Origin: Bidens hawaiensis
Lineage: Eukaryota; Streptophyta; Magnoliopsida; Asterales; Asteraceae
Reading direction: 5' to 3'
Assembly (NCBI GenBank): GCA_021521415.1
Contig: JAIQDT010002056.1
Location: 310,001 to 374,000, forward strand
Length of the DNA stretch: 64,000 bases
Part shown: one piece after another, positions 32,762-44,001 of the stretch
How positions within the stretch are numbered: the stretch's first letter is position 1
Layout of the letters: each line of letters opens with the position of its first letter
The notes under the pieces: model-generated
What the model was told of the DNA's origin: nothing
Database searches by the model: none
What the model saw: the letters and a program-made list of their open reading frames with translations, nothing else
Position numbers and translations under genes: made by a program

Positions 32762-35700
32762 TCGAGTTAGGTTGTTGACAGTGGTGCTACTTGTCACGTG
32801 ACATCACAAAGGGATTTCTATTCATCTTATACTACTGGTGATTTTGAGAATGTCCAGATGGGTAATACTGGGCTATCAAAGATCATTGGTGTTGGGGATG
32901 TTTGCTTGAAGTTTGATATTGGGATGGATTTGGTTTTACATAATGTAAAACATGTTCCAAATATTAGAATTAATTTATCTCTGCAGACACATTAGATGAT
33001 GATGGTTTCCATAATACCTTTGGTGGTGAAATTTGGAAACTCACTCATGGTTCGTTGATTGTGGTAAGAGGTAAAAGAATTTCAAAGTTATACATGGCAC
33101 ATCCAAAAATTTCAGAGACTCGGTTCATTCATTGGTGAATACTGATATGACCGATCAATGGCATAAGAGTCTTGCTTATATGAGGGAAAAAAGGATGCCT
33201 ATTTTATTGAAGAAAAAATGCCTTGTCCAGTGAGAAAGATGTTCATTTGAAGAAGTGTTCTCATTGTATGAATGGTAAGCAAAAGAGAGTTTCTTTTCAT
33301 AGTCATCCGCCTCAAATAAAAGAAAGTATACTTGACTTGGTGCATTCAGACGTATGTGCTCCTATGAAGACCAGAACACTTGGGGGTTGTTTATATTTTG
33401 TCACATTTATAGACGATAATTCGAGGAAGGTATGGGTTTATACTTTAAAGTCTAAAGATCAAGTATTTGATGTGTTAAAGCAGTTTCATTCCATAGTTGA
33501 GAGACAAACTGGGAAGAAGCTCAAGTGTATTCGTACAGACAACGGAGGTGAATATATTGGTCCTTTCAACGCTTATTGTAGAGAGAAAGTTATTCGCACT
33601 AAAGGCCACCTCCAAAGACACCATAGTTGATTGGTTTAGCAGAACAGATGAACAAAACTTTGGTTGAAAGGTTTAAGTGTTTGCTCTCACACGCAGGGTT
33701 GCCTAATACTGTTTGGGGTGAAGCTTTAAATACAGCGGTGCATGTTATTAATCTTACTCCTTGTATTCCTTTGCATAATGATGTTCCAGACAGGGTTCGG
33801 AGTGACAAAGATGTTTCGTATCGTCATTTGTAGGTCTTTGGATGCAAAGAGTTCGTGCATATCCCCAAAGGTGAAATATCAAAGCTTGATGTGAAGTCTA
33901 GACTATGTATATTCCTTGGTTACGGGCAAGATGAGTTTGGATACAGGCAATATGATACAGTTTTAAAGAAGCTTGTAAGGAATCGAGATGTTGTGTTTTT
34001 GGAAGATGAGAGTTTGAAAGATATTGAGAAGACACAGGTAGTTCCTTAGTACACTAATGATCTCATTGATTTGGATCCTATTCCAACTTAGCATTCTGAG
34101 CCACATCACGAAGATGCTGTTCAAAATGACGAACAACATGATATCGATAATTTTGATAATCAAGAGTAGGTAGAGTTGGATGAGGATTTTCATCCCGAGT
34201 TACCAATGCCTGCGTCTGTCCCACTTAGGCAGTCCTCGAGAGACCATCAACCTTCTATTCGTTATTCTACTGATAAGTACGTCTTACTCACTTATGGGGG
34301 AGAGCCCGAGTATTACAAAGAGGCCATGCATGGAAGATAAGCATAAAAGAGAGTGGGCTGAAGCCTTTCAAGATGAGCTGGATTCCTTGTATGAGAACAA
34401 TACCTTTGAGTTGGTGAAGTTGCCTAAGGGCAAAAGAACTTTGAAGAAAAAAGTGGGTCTACAAATTGAAGATTAAAGAATATACCTCATGGCCTAGGTA
34501 CAAAGCAAGATTGGTGGTCAAAGGGTTCAGTCAAAGAAAGGGTATTGATTTTGATGAGATTTATTCTTCAGTTGTGAGGATGAGTTCAATCAGGGTGATC
34601 CTTGGTTTAGCTACTAGTGTAGAACTTGAGTTTGAGAAAATGGATGTTAAGACAACATTCCTTCATGGTGATCTAGATAAAGAAATCTATATAGGTTTTC
34701 AGGTTAAAGGTAAAGAAGATTATGTTTGTAAAGTTCAGAAAAGTTTTTATGGATTGAAGCAAGCACCGAGACAGTGGTACACTAAGTTTGAGTCAGTTAT
34801 GGGGAAGCCAGGCTACTGAAAGACTGCGTCTGACCATTGTGTTTTCTTTAAGAGGATTGGCGATGATGATTTCATCATTTTATTGCTTTATGTTGATGAC
34901 ATGTTGATTGTTGGCAAGAATGTAGAAAGAATTGCCCAACTGAAGAAAGAATTAAGCAAGTCGCTTTTTATGAAAGACTTAGGGCCAGCTAAGAATATTC
35001 TTGGCATTCGGATTACAAGAGATAGAGCTTCAAAGAAGTTTCACATGTCACAAGAGCAATACATTGAGAAGGTGCTTAGCAGATTCAAGATGTCTAAAGT
35101 TAATGTGGTTAGTACACCTTTTACTCCCAACTTTAATTTAACTGAAAAGATTGTCCTACTTTTGAGAAAGAGATTGAAGAGATGTATGGTGTGCCATATG
35201 CATCAACAGTTGGAAGCTTGATGTATGCAATGATATGTACACGGTCTGATATTACCCATGCAATAGGTGTTGTTAGTCGGTTCTTGTCAAATCCGGGTAA
35301 GAAGCATTGGGAAGCATTTAAGTGGATTCTTAGATATCTACGGGGTATTTCCAAATTAGGTATAACATTTGGAAATTGGGAGTCGATGCTTGTTGGTTAC
35401 ACGGATTCTGATATGGCATGACATATAGACAACATAAAATCCACTTCTGGATATTTAATGTTATTTTGCAGGGGGGAGCCGTGTCATGGCAATCAAGATC
35501 GCAAAAGTGTGTTGCTTTGTCTACTACCGAGGCAGAGTATATGGCAGCAACAGAAGCATGCAAAGAACTATTGTGGTTGAAAAGATTTATGCAAGAGCTT
35601 GGCTTTATGCAACAGCGCTACGTGATTCTTTGTGATAGTCAAAGTGCTATTCACCTTGCTAATAATTCTATCTTTCATAAGAGAACAAAACATATTGATG

Positions 35701-35850
35701 TGAGGTATCATTTGATTAGAGATGTGATTGAAGACAAGTTTTTTGAACTTGATAAAGTTGATACCGATGATAATTGTTCCGATATGTTGACCAAAGCTTT
35801 GGCAAGGGAGAAACTGAAGATATGTTGCTCACTCACCGGGGTGGTGAGTT
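32762..35850 (+). pseudogene. pol: Pol of element D (protease to RNase H)
   Basis: Readable in pieces: protease VVDSGATCHVTSQRD (after TAG 32768-32770), integrase zinc part HLKKCSHCMNGKQKR, core LVHSDVCAPM and IRTDNGGEY, EQMNKTLVERFKCLL, RT KARLVVKGFSQRKGIDFDEI (34505 on), YVDDMLIVG (about 34888), and RNase H AVSWQSRSQKCVALSTTEAE and LCDSQSAIHLAN. At least five in-frame TAG codons and several frameshifts break it (TAG at 33831, 34047, 34089 and 34167, among others). Inactive. Confidence 0.9.
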
Positions 35851-35863
35851 CTTTCTCATATAC

Positions 35864-36235
35864 AAAAGGGGGAGATTTGTTGGGGTATATTTTTTCCCAT
35901 GAGAAAGCCCAACAAATATTAATTTACATGGGTGTTATTATTACTATTATTAGTATTTAGTAATATAAAAGAAAAAAAGAAAGAAAAGAATAACATATTG
36001 AAGTATGTGTTTATTAGGCTTCACATGAGACTTAAGAAAACAATTAGAAAGAGTTTGTTTGGAATTCTTTATGAAGCCGACAAACATACATACATACATA
36101 TAAAAGGAATTAGTTTTGGACTTGTGGTCATGATTCCTCCTCAGCCACTGCACAAGAAAAGAAGTCAGAAAATATATTTTTTGGTCATTATTTCTCTTCT
36201 ATTGACAACATTCATTACGAAGAGAAGTTTTGTGC
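35864..36235 (+). repeat. Polypurine tract and truncated 3' LTR of element D
   Basis: AAAAGGGGGAGA (35864-35875 region) precedes TGTTGGGG at 35878. Similarity to the 5' LTR is high to about 36235 and then ends abruptly. Confidence 0.9.
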
Positions 36236-36514
36236 TTGAAGAAATATGAAATCCCCCCTTAGGTCTAATGACTTAGTCCTAGGGTGATGATATAGTATTT
36301 CCCACAATGGGTTAAACTCCTTCTTGGCGCAAACGAGTAACACCTACAAAATAGAGTACCGTGAGCTCATTACGAGGGACATGGGGGGATCCTCTCGTAA
36401 CCACCCTTTGACGTGAGAATCAGTATACTATTCGTGATAAGTATTGAGAGAGAGTTCAAAGTATTATTCCACAGATCCTTTACCGTTTGGAGGTACATTG
36501 GTATTTATAGCTGT

Positions 36515-36567
<53 letters not shown>

Positions 36568-36904
36568 CCAACTGACTTTTCAGGCTTTCCACCAATTATA
36601 TCCCTTGCACGTGTGTTCCAGGGAGTTGGTGGGCATCATGGCCATTTGATGTTGACATGTCGTACTAGGTAGTACTATTGTCCATGTGTTATTTATCCCT
36701 TATTGGTTGGGCGTCATTTACGATGAATATCCTTCCTTTTTCTCTCATGCTTGTGGAGATCTTTGGCGCTACCATTCCCGAGGTGTCAGGGAATGTTAAT
36801 TATATAAGGTCATATATCTTTTCATCGCTTTGGCACCATGGTATCTGCATGGCGCTTAACCTTTACGACCGTCGTTAGTGTATATCACTTGTTTAGGGGT
36901 AGGT
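36236..36904. other. Spacer with (GA)n microsatellite
   Basis: No supported gene. A (GA)n run occupies 36519-36566. The sequence probably includes the 3' non-coding part of gypsy element E, whose last readable codons end near 36905. Confidence 0.5.
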
Positions 36905-39248
36905 TTAATACCTTCTTTCTTCCAGGAGTATTAAATCAAGGTGCCTTTGGCTTTTGTTGTCGTTTGGTAATAGATTCCTTGGTGACAGTAAGCCAACTTC
37001 CGTCAGGATCAGTGCTTATGTTCCATAAGTCAGACTGAACGATGTTTCCGTGTTACCTGTGTTCTTTTGCGTGCGGATAGCCCAAAGGACATGTGCGACC
37101 TGATCGATCCATCCTGACTTGTATCCTTCCAACCTTCGTTTTGCGAATACCCAATTTCCCAAATGAATTTCTTGATGCTGGCGGCTTTGATTGTGGCTAG
37201 TGGTTTTGCTTCAATCCACTTGGTGAAATAGTCTATTGGGACTGTTAAGAATTTCACCCGCCCCGACGCTTCAGGGAATGGACCTGTTATGTCGATTGCC
37301 CATTTCTGAAATGGCCATGTGGACGTCACTGGTATCATCATGTTTTTTTGTCGGAAGATACTTGGTGCATGGCGTTGGCACGCGTTGCACCGACGTATTT
37401 CTTTTTCTGCGTCCGCATGCATGCCAAGCCAATAGAATCCTGCAATCATACTTTTGGCCACTGCCATTCTTGGGCCTGCGTGAATCCCACAAATTCCTTT
37501 GTGTACTTCACGCAACAGGTAGTTCGCGTCCTGTGGATCCATGCATTGGAGGAATGTTCCTAGGTAAGATCGCTAGTATAAAATACCATTTTGCAACTGA
37601 TAATTTAGTGCTTTGTGGTGTATCTTCATGGCCTCTTCCTTGCTACTCGGTAGGACTCTTGATGACAAGAAGTTGATGATTGGGGTCATCCAGCTGATAG
37701 TGTTTATGGAGATTACACAAACTTCTCTGTCGGTGGTGAAGGGATTTTCCAGGACTTCCATCCGGACATCCTTCTCTAGGTGATCGAAGCTGACCGATGC
37801 TAATTTGTTGAGGGCGTCTGCTTGTTTATTTTCACTTCTCTTTATATGTTTGATTTTGCATGTAGTGAAATTCATCATCAACGCTTTAGCATGCGCCAAG
37901 TATGAGGCCATCTTGTCATCCTTTGCCGCATACGAGCCCTCAATCTGTTTTGCCGCTAGCATTGAGTCAACATGGGCTTCTAAATGCTTGGCCCCCAACT
38001 TCTCGGCTATTCTTAGACCCGCCAAATATGCTTCGTACTCTGCCTCATTATTCGTGCTTTTTTAAATCTAGGAGTATTGCGTACATGAATTCATGGTTGT
38101 CTGGATCTTTGAGTTTTAATCCTACACCTGAGCCTTCATCATTGGATGCCCCGTCTGTATACAGTTTCCAGACTTGTTTTTTCTGCTATTCTACGGGGGG
38201 TTCTAAGTCTCTCTGACATTAATCTTCTCACCTTGCCGGTACCTCTGTTTTGAAATTCACCTAAACTTGGCCCTTGATCATAGTTCTAGCTTTGTACTCG
38301 ATTGCGTATTCTCCCAATTCTATCGTCCATTTCGCTAATCTTCTAGAAAGCTCTGGCTTGCTTAGCACATTTTGCATCCGATAATTGGTGAGAACGTTAA
38401 TTGGATATCCTTGGAAGTATCTCTGCGATTGGGCGCCGATTGAACTAATGACAGTACTAGCTTTTCCAGGGTGAAGTACCTGGTTTCAGCGTCTGTTAAT
38501 GTGCGACTGATGTAGTAGATAGGTGTTTGAATGTTGTCTCTATGTACTAGCGGTACCGCGCTGATTGCTTTGTCGAAGGTAGTCAAGGACATTACCATCG
38601 TTTCTTTATGCTTTGGCGCCATTAATATTGGGAGTTCTACCAATCAGGCTTTAAATTCTTGAAATGCAGTTTATGCTTCGATCGTCCACTGAAATTGCGT
38701 CTTTTTGAGGTAGTTTCTTAGGGTTGACACGAGCGGGAAGGAATTGTCGGTGTGGTTCGACAAAAATCTGTTTAGCCCGACCAACCGCCCATTCAATGTT
38801 TGCACCTGTTTGATAGTTGTTGGAGAGGGCTTTTTGACGACCGCTCCGATCTTTTCTGGATTCGCTTTGAATCCTCCATTGGAGACGATGATCCCCAAGA
38901 ATTTTCCTTCTTCCATCCCAAAGGAGCACTTTCCTGGGTTAAGTTTCATGCTTATTTTGCGTAGCGTCTTGAAGGTTTCTTCAATATCTATAAACATAGC
39001 TGACTCGACATCACACTTGAGTACCAAGTCATCCATGTAGACCTCAACGTTTCTCCCAATTTGATCTTTGAATTCATGATCCATCAGGCGCTGGTATGTG
39101 AACCCCTCATTTTTTAATTCGAATGGCATCATTTTGAAACAGGTGGTGCCATTGTCTGTTCGAAACGCCGTTTAGTCTTGGTCCCCTGCCTCCATGTGAA
39201 TCTGATGATATCCCTTGTACACATCTAAAAAGCATTTGTACGGTTGCA
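36905..39248 (-). pseudogene. pol: Element E: broken gypsy pol, Tat type (RT, RNase H, second RNase H, integrase)
   Basis: Reading downwards on the minus strand: RT from 39248 (KCFLDVYKGYHQIHMEAGD, in-frame stop, then TAFRTDNGTTCFKMMPFELK), VYMDDLVLKC (RT active site, about 39040), KANPEKIGAVV and PIYYISRTLTDAETRY (RT/RNase H). A further RNase H-like domain follows (LGAKHLEAHVDSMLAAKQIE, RSENKQADALNKLAS), typical of Tat-lineage dual RNase H elements. Then come integrase zinc (HKGICGIHAGPRMA, CNACQRHAP), core WAIDITGPFPEASG and, after an internal deletion, an integrase remnant (AIRTQKNTGNTETSFSLTYG). Several stops and frameshifts. Inactive. Confidence 0.9.
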
Positions 39249-39305
39249 TTTGTCTGTTCGAAACGCCGTTAATATCGGGACGAAATTTCTAAAAGTTTTG
39301 AATCC
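39249..39305. other. Junction between gypsy pol E and element F
   Basis: A ~20-nt stretch of E (TCTGTTCGAAACGCCGTT, also at about 39156-39173) is repeated at 39252-39269 before CGGGACGAAATTTCTAAAAG. The latter matches the end of F's internal region at about 57688. This looks like a repair joint with copied filler. Confidence 0.55.
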
Positions 39306-39603
39306 TGTAACATTAGTTAATTTCCAAAACCGAAAATCCGACTTGTTTTAAATTTTCGTTTTTGTTTCTATTTTAATTTATATATTTTTATAATATTATT
39401 AATTAATCTTAATTTTCGTTAATGTATTTTATGTGATCATTTCTATGCAATTATACTTTTCACCACCCTTGTAGTATTACATACTTATTTAAAACATTCA
39501 TAATCAAGATCAAATATTTATGTGCATGTCCCATGCAATTTACTAGAATTATTATTTAATTACTACTACTACTTTTCTATTATTATTATTATTATTATTA
39601 ATA

Positions 39604-39653
<50 letters not shown>

Positions 39654-40652
39654 ATCATCATCTTTTCACATTATGTTACGTAACTAATAAAAAACTAATG
39701 AATGTTTTTAATTAAATAAAGTTTATTAAAATAGTTAAACCTTTTGAATACCCCATTAAACAATTTTTAATTTGTGTTTTAATTATATTAAATATGATTA
39801 ATTTTCATAAATTCCATAAGACATAACAACTCAATATTTTCACTATAAAATGAGAACAAATCCTCCATTATTTTCACACCTCAATACATTCTTTTCTTAA
39901 GCTTAAGAGCATTAACAAGTAAGTTTTTACCATCTCATGCATTTTATAGCTATTGTTTTGATATTTATCTTGAATGTCCATACTTGTTCATAAATTTTTC
40001 TTCATGATCATGTAACTTTTATCATAAAAATCTTATATTTTGGTTTTAAAAATCATTATGATCATGGATATCAAGATAAACACTATGATTTTTCTAAATC
40101 TTGGATCAAACCTTGTTATTTTGCAAGAACAAGCATGAATATATATTTATCTAAATCTTATGATTTGTTGATCATCATAAACTTATAAACTTTCTTTTAA
40201 ATAAGAAGATTTATAAAAATTTCTTTTATTAAAAATATTTTACAATAGATATAACATACTTCATATCTTTAAATTAATAATTGAGTAAATTAATTATTGT
40301 TTATTTTATTTTAACATAAACTAATATTTATAATTTCTTTAAAAGAATTCATGCAAAACATTTGAGTTAATTAATTAGTAAATTAATTAATTATGTTACT
40401 TGAAAAAAAACGTTTAATCATAAATTATTATTAATATTGTTATTTAATCTTATATTAATAAGTTATAATTATTTATCTAAAAATCATTCTTCAACTAATA
40501 AACATCAAACGAAATTTTATAAACTTTATTCATTTTTGTTAAACTCATTAAACATCCCCAAGTCCCCATTTGCCATAAGTTAATGAAATAGATATTAAAA
40601 TAATGCATAATTCCTAAAACTAATATTATTTAACTTTTATAATCCCGATAGT
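39306..40652 (+). repeat. First LTR of element F, left portion
   Basis: It is collinear with 57717-59008 of the second LTR, at roughly 5% divergence in the first 250 bp by hand count. It includes (ATT)n at about 39580-39650. It is cut by B2 after CCGATAGT. The last five bases (40648-40652, ATAGT) are the target duplication. Confidence 0.85.
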
Positions 40653-41114
40653 TGTAGGTTCCCGGACGGATCTTACACGGGATATCGCTATCTACGTAGG
40701 TGCGGAATCCCTGCGTAGGTAGTTACGAGCGTAGAATACGTAAAACAATCACACGCGATACAAACGAACACGTTATATATTATAACTTGAAATACGTCTG
40801 TTACAGACTCTATCTCTCGTCTATCGACTTGCTGAATTACACGTGATTAACCAAAACTCTAACTCTTAAACCGTAAACCCGTAGGCTATATAAATACACG
40901 AAAACTTCGCCTCAGGCGAAGTTGTCAGTAACTTCGCTCGTTGAACAAGTTCGCCTAGGCGAACTTGTCGACAACTTCGCTTGTTCAACAAGTTCGCCTA
41001 AGCGAACTTGTTGACAACTTCGCTTACATACATAATCATAAACTTAAACATAATTACATTACAGACTCGATTACAAACGCTAGACTATGAACTACTGACA
41101 TTTATGTACCAACA
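40653..41114 (-). repeat. 3' LTR of element B2, with promoter palindromes
   Basis: Three adjacent palindromes lie just upstream (in sense) of the TATA box: 40986-41013, 40945-40968 (core GTTCGCCTAGGCGAAC, perfect over 24 bp) and 40903-40923. The TATA box in sense is TTTATATAG (40886-40894). Termini are TGTTGGTAC...GAACCTACA. Confidence 0.9.
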
Positions 41115-41126
41115 GACTCCCCCTTG
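41115..41126 (-). other. Polypurine tract of element B2
   Basis: In sense CCAAGGGGGAGTC ends directly before the LTR's TGTTGG. Related AGGGGGAG sequences occur inside the third gene at 42216-42228 and 42351-42363. Confidence 0.9.
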
Positions 41127-41194
41127 GCAGTAGCTTCATGTCTTGATCTTCAAAGCTTGTGTCTTGTAATCTCTCGTCTTCTCTCTTCATCTCT

Positions 41195-43999
41195 TCAAGC
41201 ATGCACTCCCTGTCTAACACATACAGAAACCAACTTCTGGTACTTCTTAGCTTCCTCTTTCCAAGCAGGAATGTAGAAAATCTTCTTAGCATGTAGTACC
41301 TGCAAGTCAGCTTGAGACAGATTGACTAAGTGCATAGGATCATACACTCTCATGATCTCTTGCTCATCTTCATCCTCCATGACCGCTTCAGCAGTTTCAC
41401 AATCCACGTACCACCACTTCAAGTCTTTCAAGACGTTCTTGGGCATCACCTTCATCGGCACTTCTTTTAAATGACGGACTGGTTTATACTTCATAACCAT
41501 CCATGGTTTGCTGTCTGCCCTCATCCCTCTATCTTTGTCTTCTACTAACTTCCCTTTCTGAGGCTTCAGAAGTTCAAACTTTTTATCTTTAATGGCCTCC
41601 TTCCAAACAATTTTCCCAATTACCGCCGCCATGTTATCATCACTTCTGTTTATCAGCCCCAGTCTTGCTAAGTCTTTCACCTCACACTCCGGTAAGGTAT
41701 TCAGGGATCTTAACATCTTCTTGAAGTACTGAATGCCGTCGTAACGTTTGATCACAAATAGTTTCAACTCTTCATCGTACGACCAGCATATGATTCCCTT
41801 CTTTGATTCTGCATATCCTTTTATATTATACGACTTTTTGAACATCGTCGGTACTGCTGGCTTCTTCGTCTTTACAAACCACTGAGCGCAACCTTCCTTC
41901 CAGTTTGGCTGATCTTCCCACTCAGTGTTGTCAACCACAGCATCTTCACATATAGTCGACTGTTCAACCACAGGGATCTCATGCTCTACATTTTCTTCAA
42001 CAATCTCTCCTTCTTCTATCACATTCTCAACCACAATTTCTGCACCAATCTTTTCAATCTCATCGATTGGCAGAACATCATCTTCATTTATCAACTCATC
42101 ATCCTCTAACATATCGTCTATCTCTTTCAGCGCATCAATCATATCATCAACAATCTCAACATCTTCAACCACATCCACATCATCACCAACAGCAACCACA
42201 TCATCACCAGATGCAGACTCCCCCTCAGCTGTGGAAGCCCCAAGAGCTATAGTAGTTCTTGGCAACTCACCACCTGCATCTTTCGATGCATTGGGATCAT
42301 CGTCTTGGTCTTCTCTTCTTTTGGTCCTCAGCTCATCTCCTCTACAGCTCATCTCCCCCTGAGATGCCAAGAACACCTTCAAGGCATCTATAACTTTCCC
42401 GTGCTCAGCCAGGAGGGATGCCTGCAGTTGATTTGCTTCCACTAGGCTTTGAATAGTCTTGGACTGCTCAGCTACAATCCGCTCTAGTGAAGCTATTCGT
42501 TCCGAGTCTGAAGTGGGCATGACCGCAGGTGGTACCGTACCCGATAACCCTGCAGTAGTGGTGACCGTAGACTCGACAAATCGTGCTACTACCACCGATG
42601 GAGTAAGCGTTTGAGGTGGTAGAGACACAATTGCTGGAGTCGACGTCTGGACGGCCGTGATCAATGGAATGTCAGCCGACAATGTAGCCGCTACGGGAAC
42701 AACCGTAGCGCTTGTACTCGATACCTGCACAGAGGTAGGAACAATGGACATACCAGACAGGGCAGGTGGAGCAAAACGTACCAACCGAGAAGTCTCTCCA
42801 GCTCCTACACCCATACCTGTCCTTTCCCTTCGTGAACGCTTTCTCACCAGCTGCACAGCTTCTTCTTCATCATCTTCCTCGTCGTCGTCGTCAACAGTTC
42901 TCTTTTGTTTACCAACCGTTCTCTCATGCGTTACCATCATCCTTCTAGCCTCTTCCATCACATCATCAAAATCAGCTTGTGGACCCGAGACTTGAATATT
43001 CTCTTGAGGATCAACTCGGTCCATATCAAACATTCCTTGGCCTCCCAACATGGCATCAAGGTCAATCTCTGCAGCTGACACAGCAGCAGATACAGCAGGC
43101 GCAGCTGATACAGCCTGGGGTGCTGCCGCCTGTTGTGGTCGTGGGTCTCTGAACTCGTCCCCTGCCGCAGGCACATACTCCGGGTTTATAAGGTACCCAA
43201 AGAGCGGAGTATGCCTGGGACGCAGCTCAGGCTTGCTTCGTGCGCTGGAAGTGCGACACTGTGCAAAGATACGTTTTGTCACACTTTCCACGTATCGAAT
43301 AGGGCGTCGTTGAGGCAGCGTCGGAGCCACATGATTGAAAATCATCTGTAGGAATCGTGGATACATTGTAAACCGCTCACGCGCCACAGCCCTTCGTTGC
43401 CTATCGATCTCGTAAAAGATCATCTGGCTGAAAGAATATCTTTTATTATAAGTCAACGCAGTCATAGCAGACTGCATTGTCGCACCCATACCATCAGTGC
43501 CTGCCTTCCGTCCTGACATACATACGATCATGACGTGCATAAGGAAGCGCCACTGATCTAAAGGGAATCCCTTCCTCCGTTGTGTGTCCCCTAAGGGACC
43601 AGAATACCCCATCCTGAGGAACGCCCCATCACGGAATGGCGCAACAAACTCCGTTGGATCATCCCTCGTCTCTTCACCAAACCGCAACGCCACCCGTATT
43701 TGTTCAGAAGAAAACTGAACAACTTGACCGTTTACGGTGGCTCGCATAACCGGGGGCTCAACCCGGCAATCGTACTCTACCGTCTGCCAAAAGTCTTCAA
43801 TATTCGGTAGGGAAATAGGCAGGGTAGTTGTTATTGCGTGATATATCCGTGAGCGCAGGAGAAAAGTAATTATCTCCCTGTAGTCCTCCACGCCCTTTGC
43901 ATCTGGGTCAAGTGTTATGAACTGGTTATGAGCTGGGAAGAATTGTCTGTGGTCATCACCGTCATCACCTGCACCTCCTGCACTTCCAACAGCAGCCAT
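41195..43999 (-). CDS. Third ('envelope-like') gene of family B, 934 residues, intact
   Basis: One frame from ATG at 43997-43999 to the stop at 41195. Residues ~30-250 are the conserved N-terminal domain (FLLRSRIYHAI, QWRFLMHVMIVCMSG, YPRFLQMIFNHVAP), matching exon 1 of element A. An acidic run then a basic patch RKRSRRER (~365-392), a Thr/Val/Pro-rich stretch, a coiled coil (~495-540), a very acidic segment (~595-690) and the conserved C-terminal domain (~700-930) follow. No signal peptide or convincing membrane helix is seen, so an envelope role is unsupported. The function is unknown. The ATG is preceded by GTTTAGTGCAG|AT, a likely splice acceptor. Confidence 0.85.
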   Translation of the reverse strand: MAAVGSAGGAGDDGDDHRQFFPAHNQFITLDPDAKGVEDYREIITFLLRSRIYHAITTTLPISLPNIEDFWQTVEYDCRVEPPVMRATVNGQVVQFSSEQIRVALRFGEETRDDPTEFVAPFRDGAFLRMGYSGPLGDTQRRKGFPLDQWRFLMHVMIVCMSGRKAGTDGMGATMQSAMTALTYNKRYSFSQMIFYEIDRQRRAVARERFTMYPRFLQMIFNHVAPTLPQRRPIRYVESVTKRIFAQCRTSSARSKPELRPRHTPLFGYLINPEYVPAAGDEFRDPRPQQAAAPQAVSAAPAVSAAVSAAEIDLDAMLGGQGMFDMDRVDPQENIQVSGPQADFDDVMEEARRMMVTHERTVGKQKRTVDDDDEEDDEEEAVQLVRKRSRRERTGMGVGAGETSRLVRFAPPALSGMSIVPTSVQVSSTSATVVPVAATLSADIPLITAVQTSTPAIVSLPPQTLTPSVVVARFVESTVTTTAGLSGTVPPAVMPTSDSERIASLERIVAEQSKTIQSLVEANQLQASLLAEHGKVIDALKVFLASQGEMSCRGDELRTKRREDQDDDPNASKDAGGELPRTTIALGASTAEGESASGDDVVAVGDDVDVVEDVEIVDDMIDALKEIDDMLEDDELINEDDVLPIDEIEKIGAEIVVENVIEEGEIVEENVEHEIPVVEQSTICEDAVVDNTEWEDQPNWKEGCAQWFVKTKKPAVPTMFKKSYNIKGYAESKKGIICWSYDEELKLFVIKRYDGIQYFKKMLRSLNTLPECEVKDLARLGLINRSDDNMAAVIGKIVWKEAIKDKKFELLKPQKGKLVEDKDRGMRADSKPWMVMKYKPVRHLKEVPMKVMPKNVLKDLKWWYVDCETAEAVMEDEDEQEIMRVYDPMHLVNLSQADLQVLHAKKIFYIPAWKEEAKKYQKLVSVCVRQGVHA

Positions 44000-44001
44000 A
44001 T

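Larger units (their letters stand above)
31046..36235 (+). mobile_element. Element D: decayed Ty1/copia element with a truncated 3' LTR
   Basis: 5' LTR 31046-31832 (787 bp, TGTTGGG...CCCAACA), primer site TGGTATCAGAGC at 31836-31847, gag, pol, polypurine tract and 3' LTR from 35878. The 3' LTR matches only the first ~360 bp of the 5' LTR and stops at about 36235. The gene order is copia and gag is of the UBN2 type, probably Tork/TNT1-like. The coding region is broken by many stops. Confidence 0.9.

Noticed and set aside
41925..42362. 145-codon plus-strand ORF, Ser/Thr-rich
   Set aside because: It is the antisense shadow of the acidic segment of the B2 third gene; the sense frame is conserved in element A.
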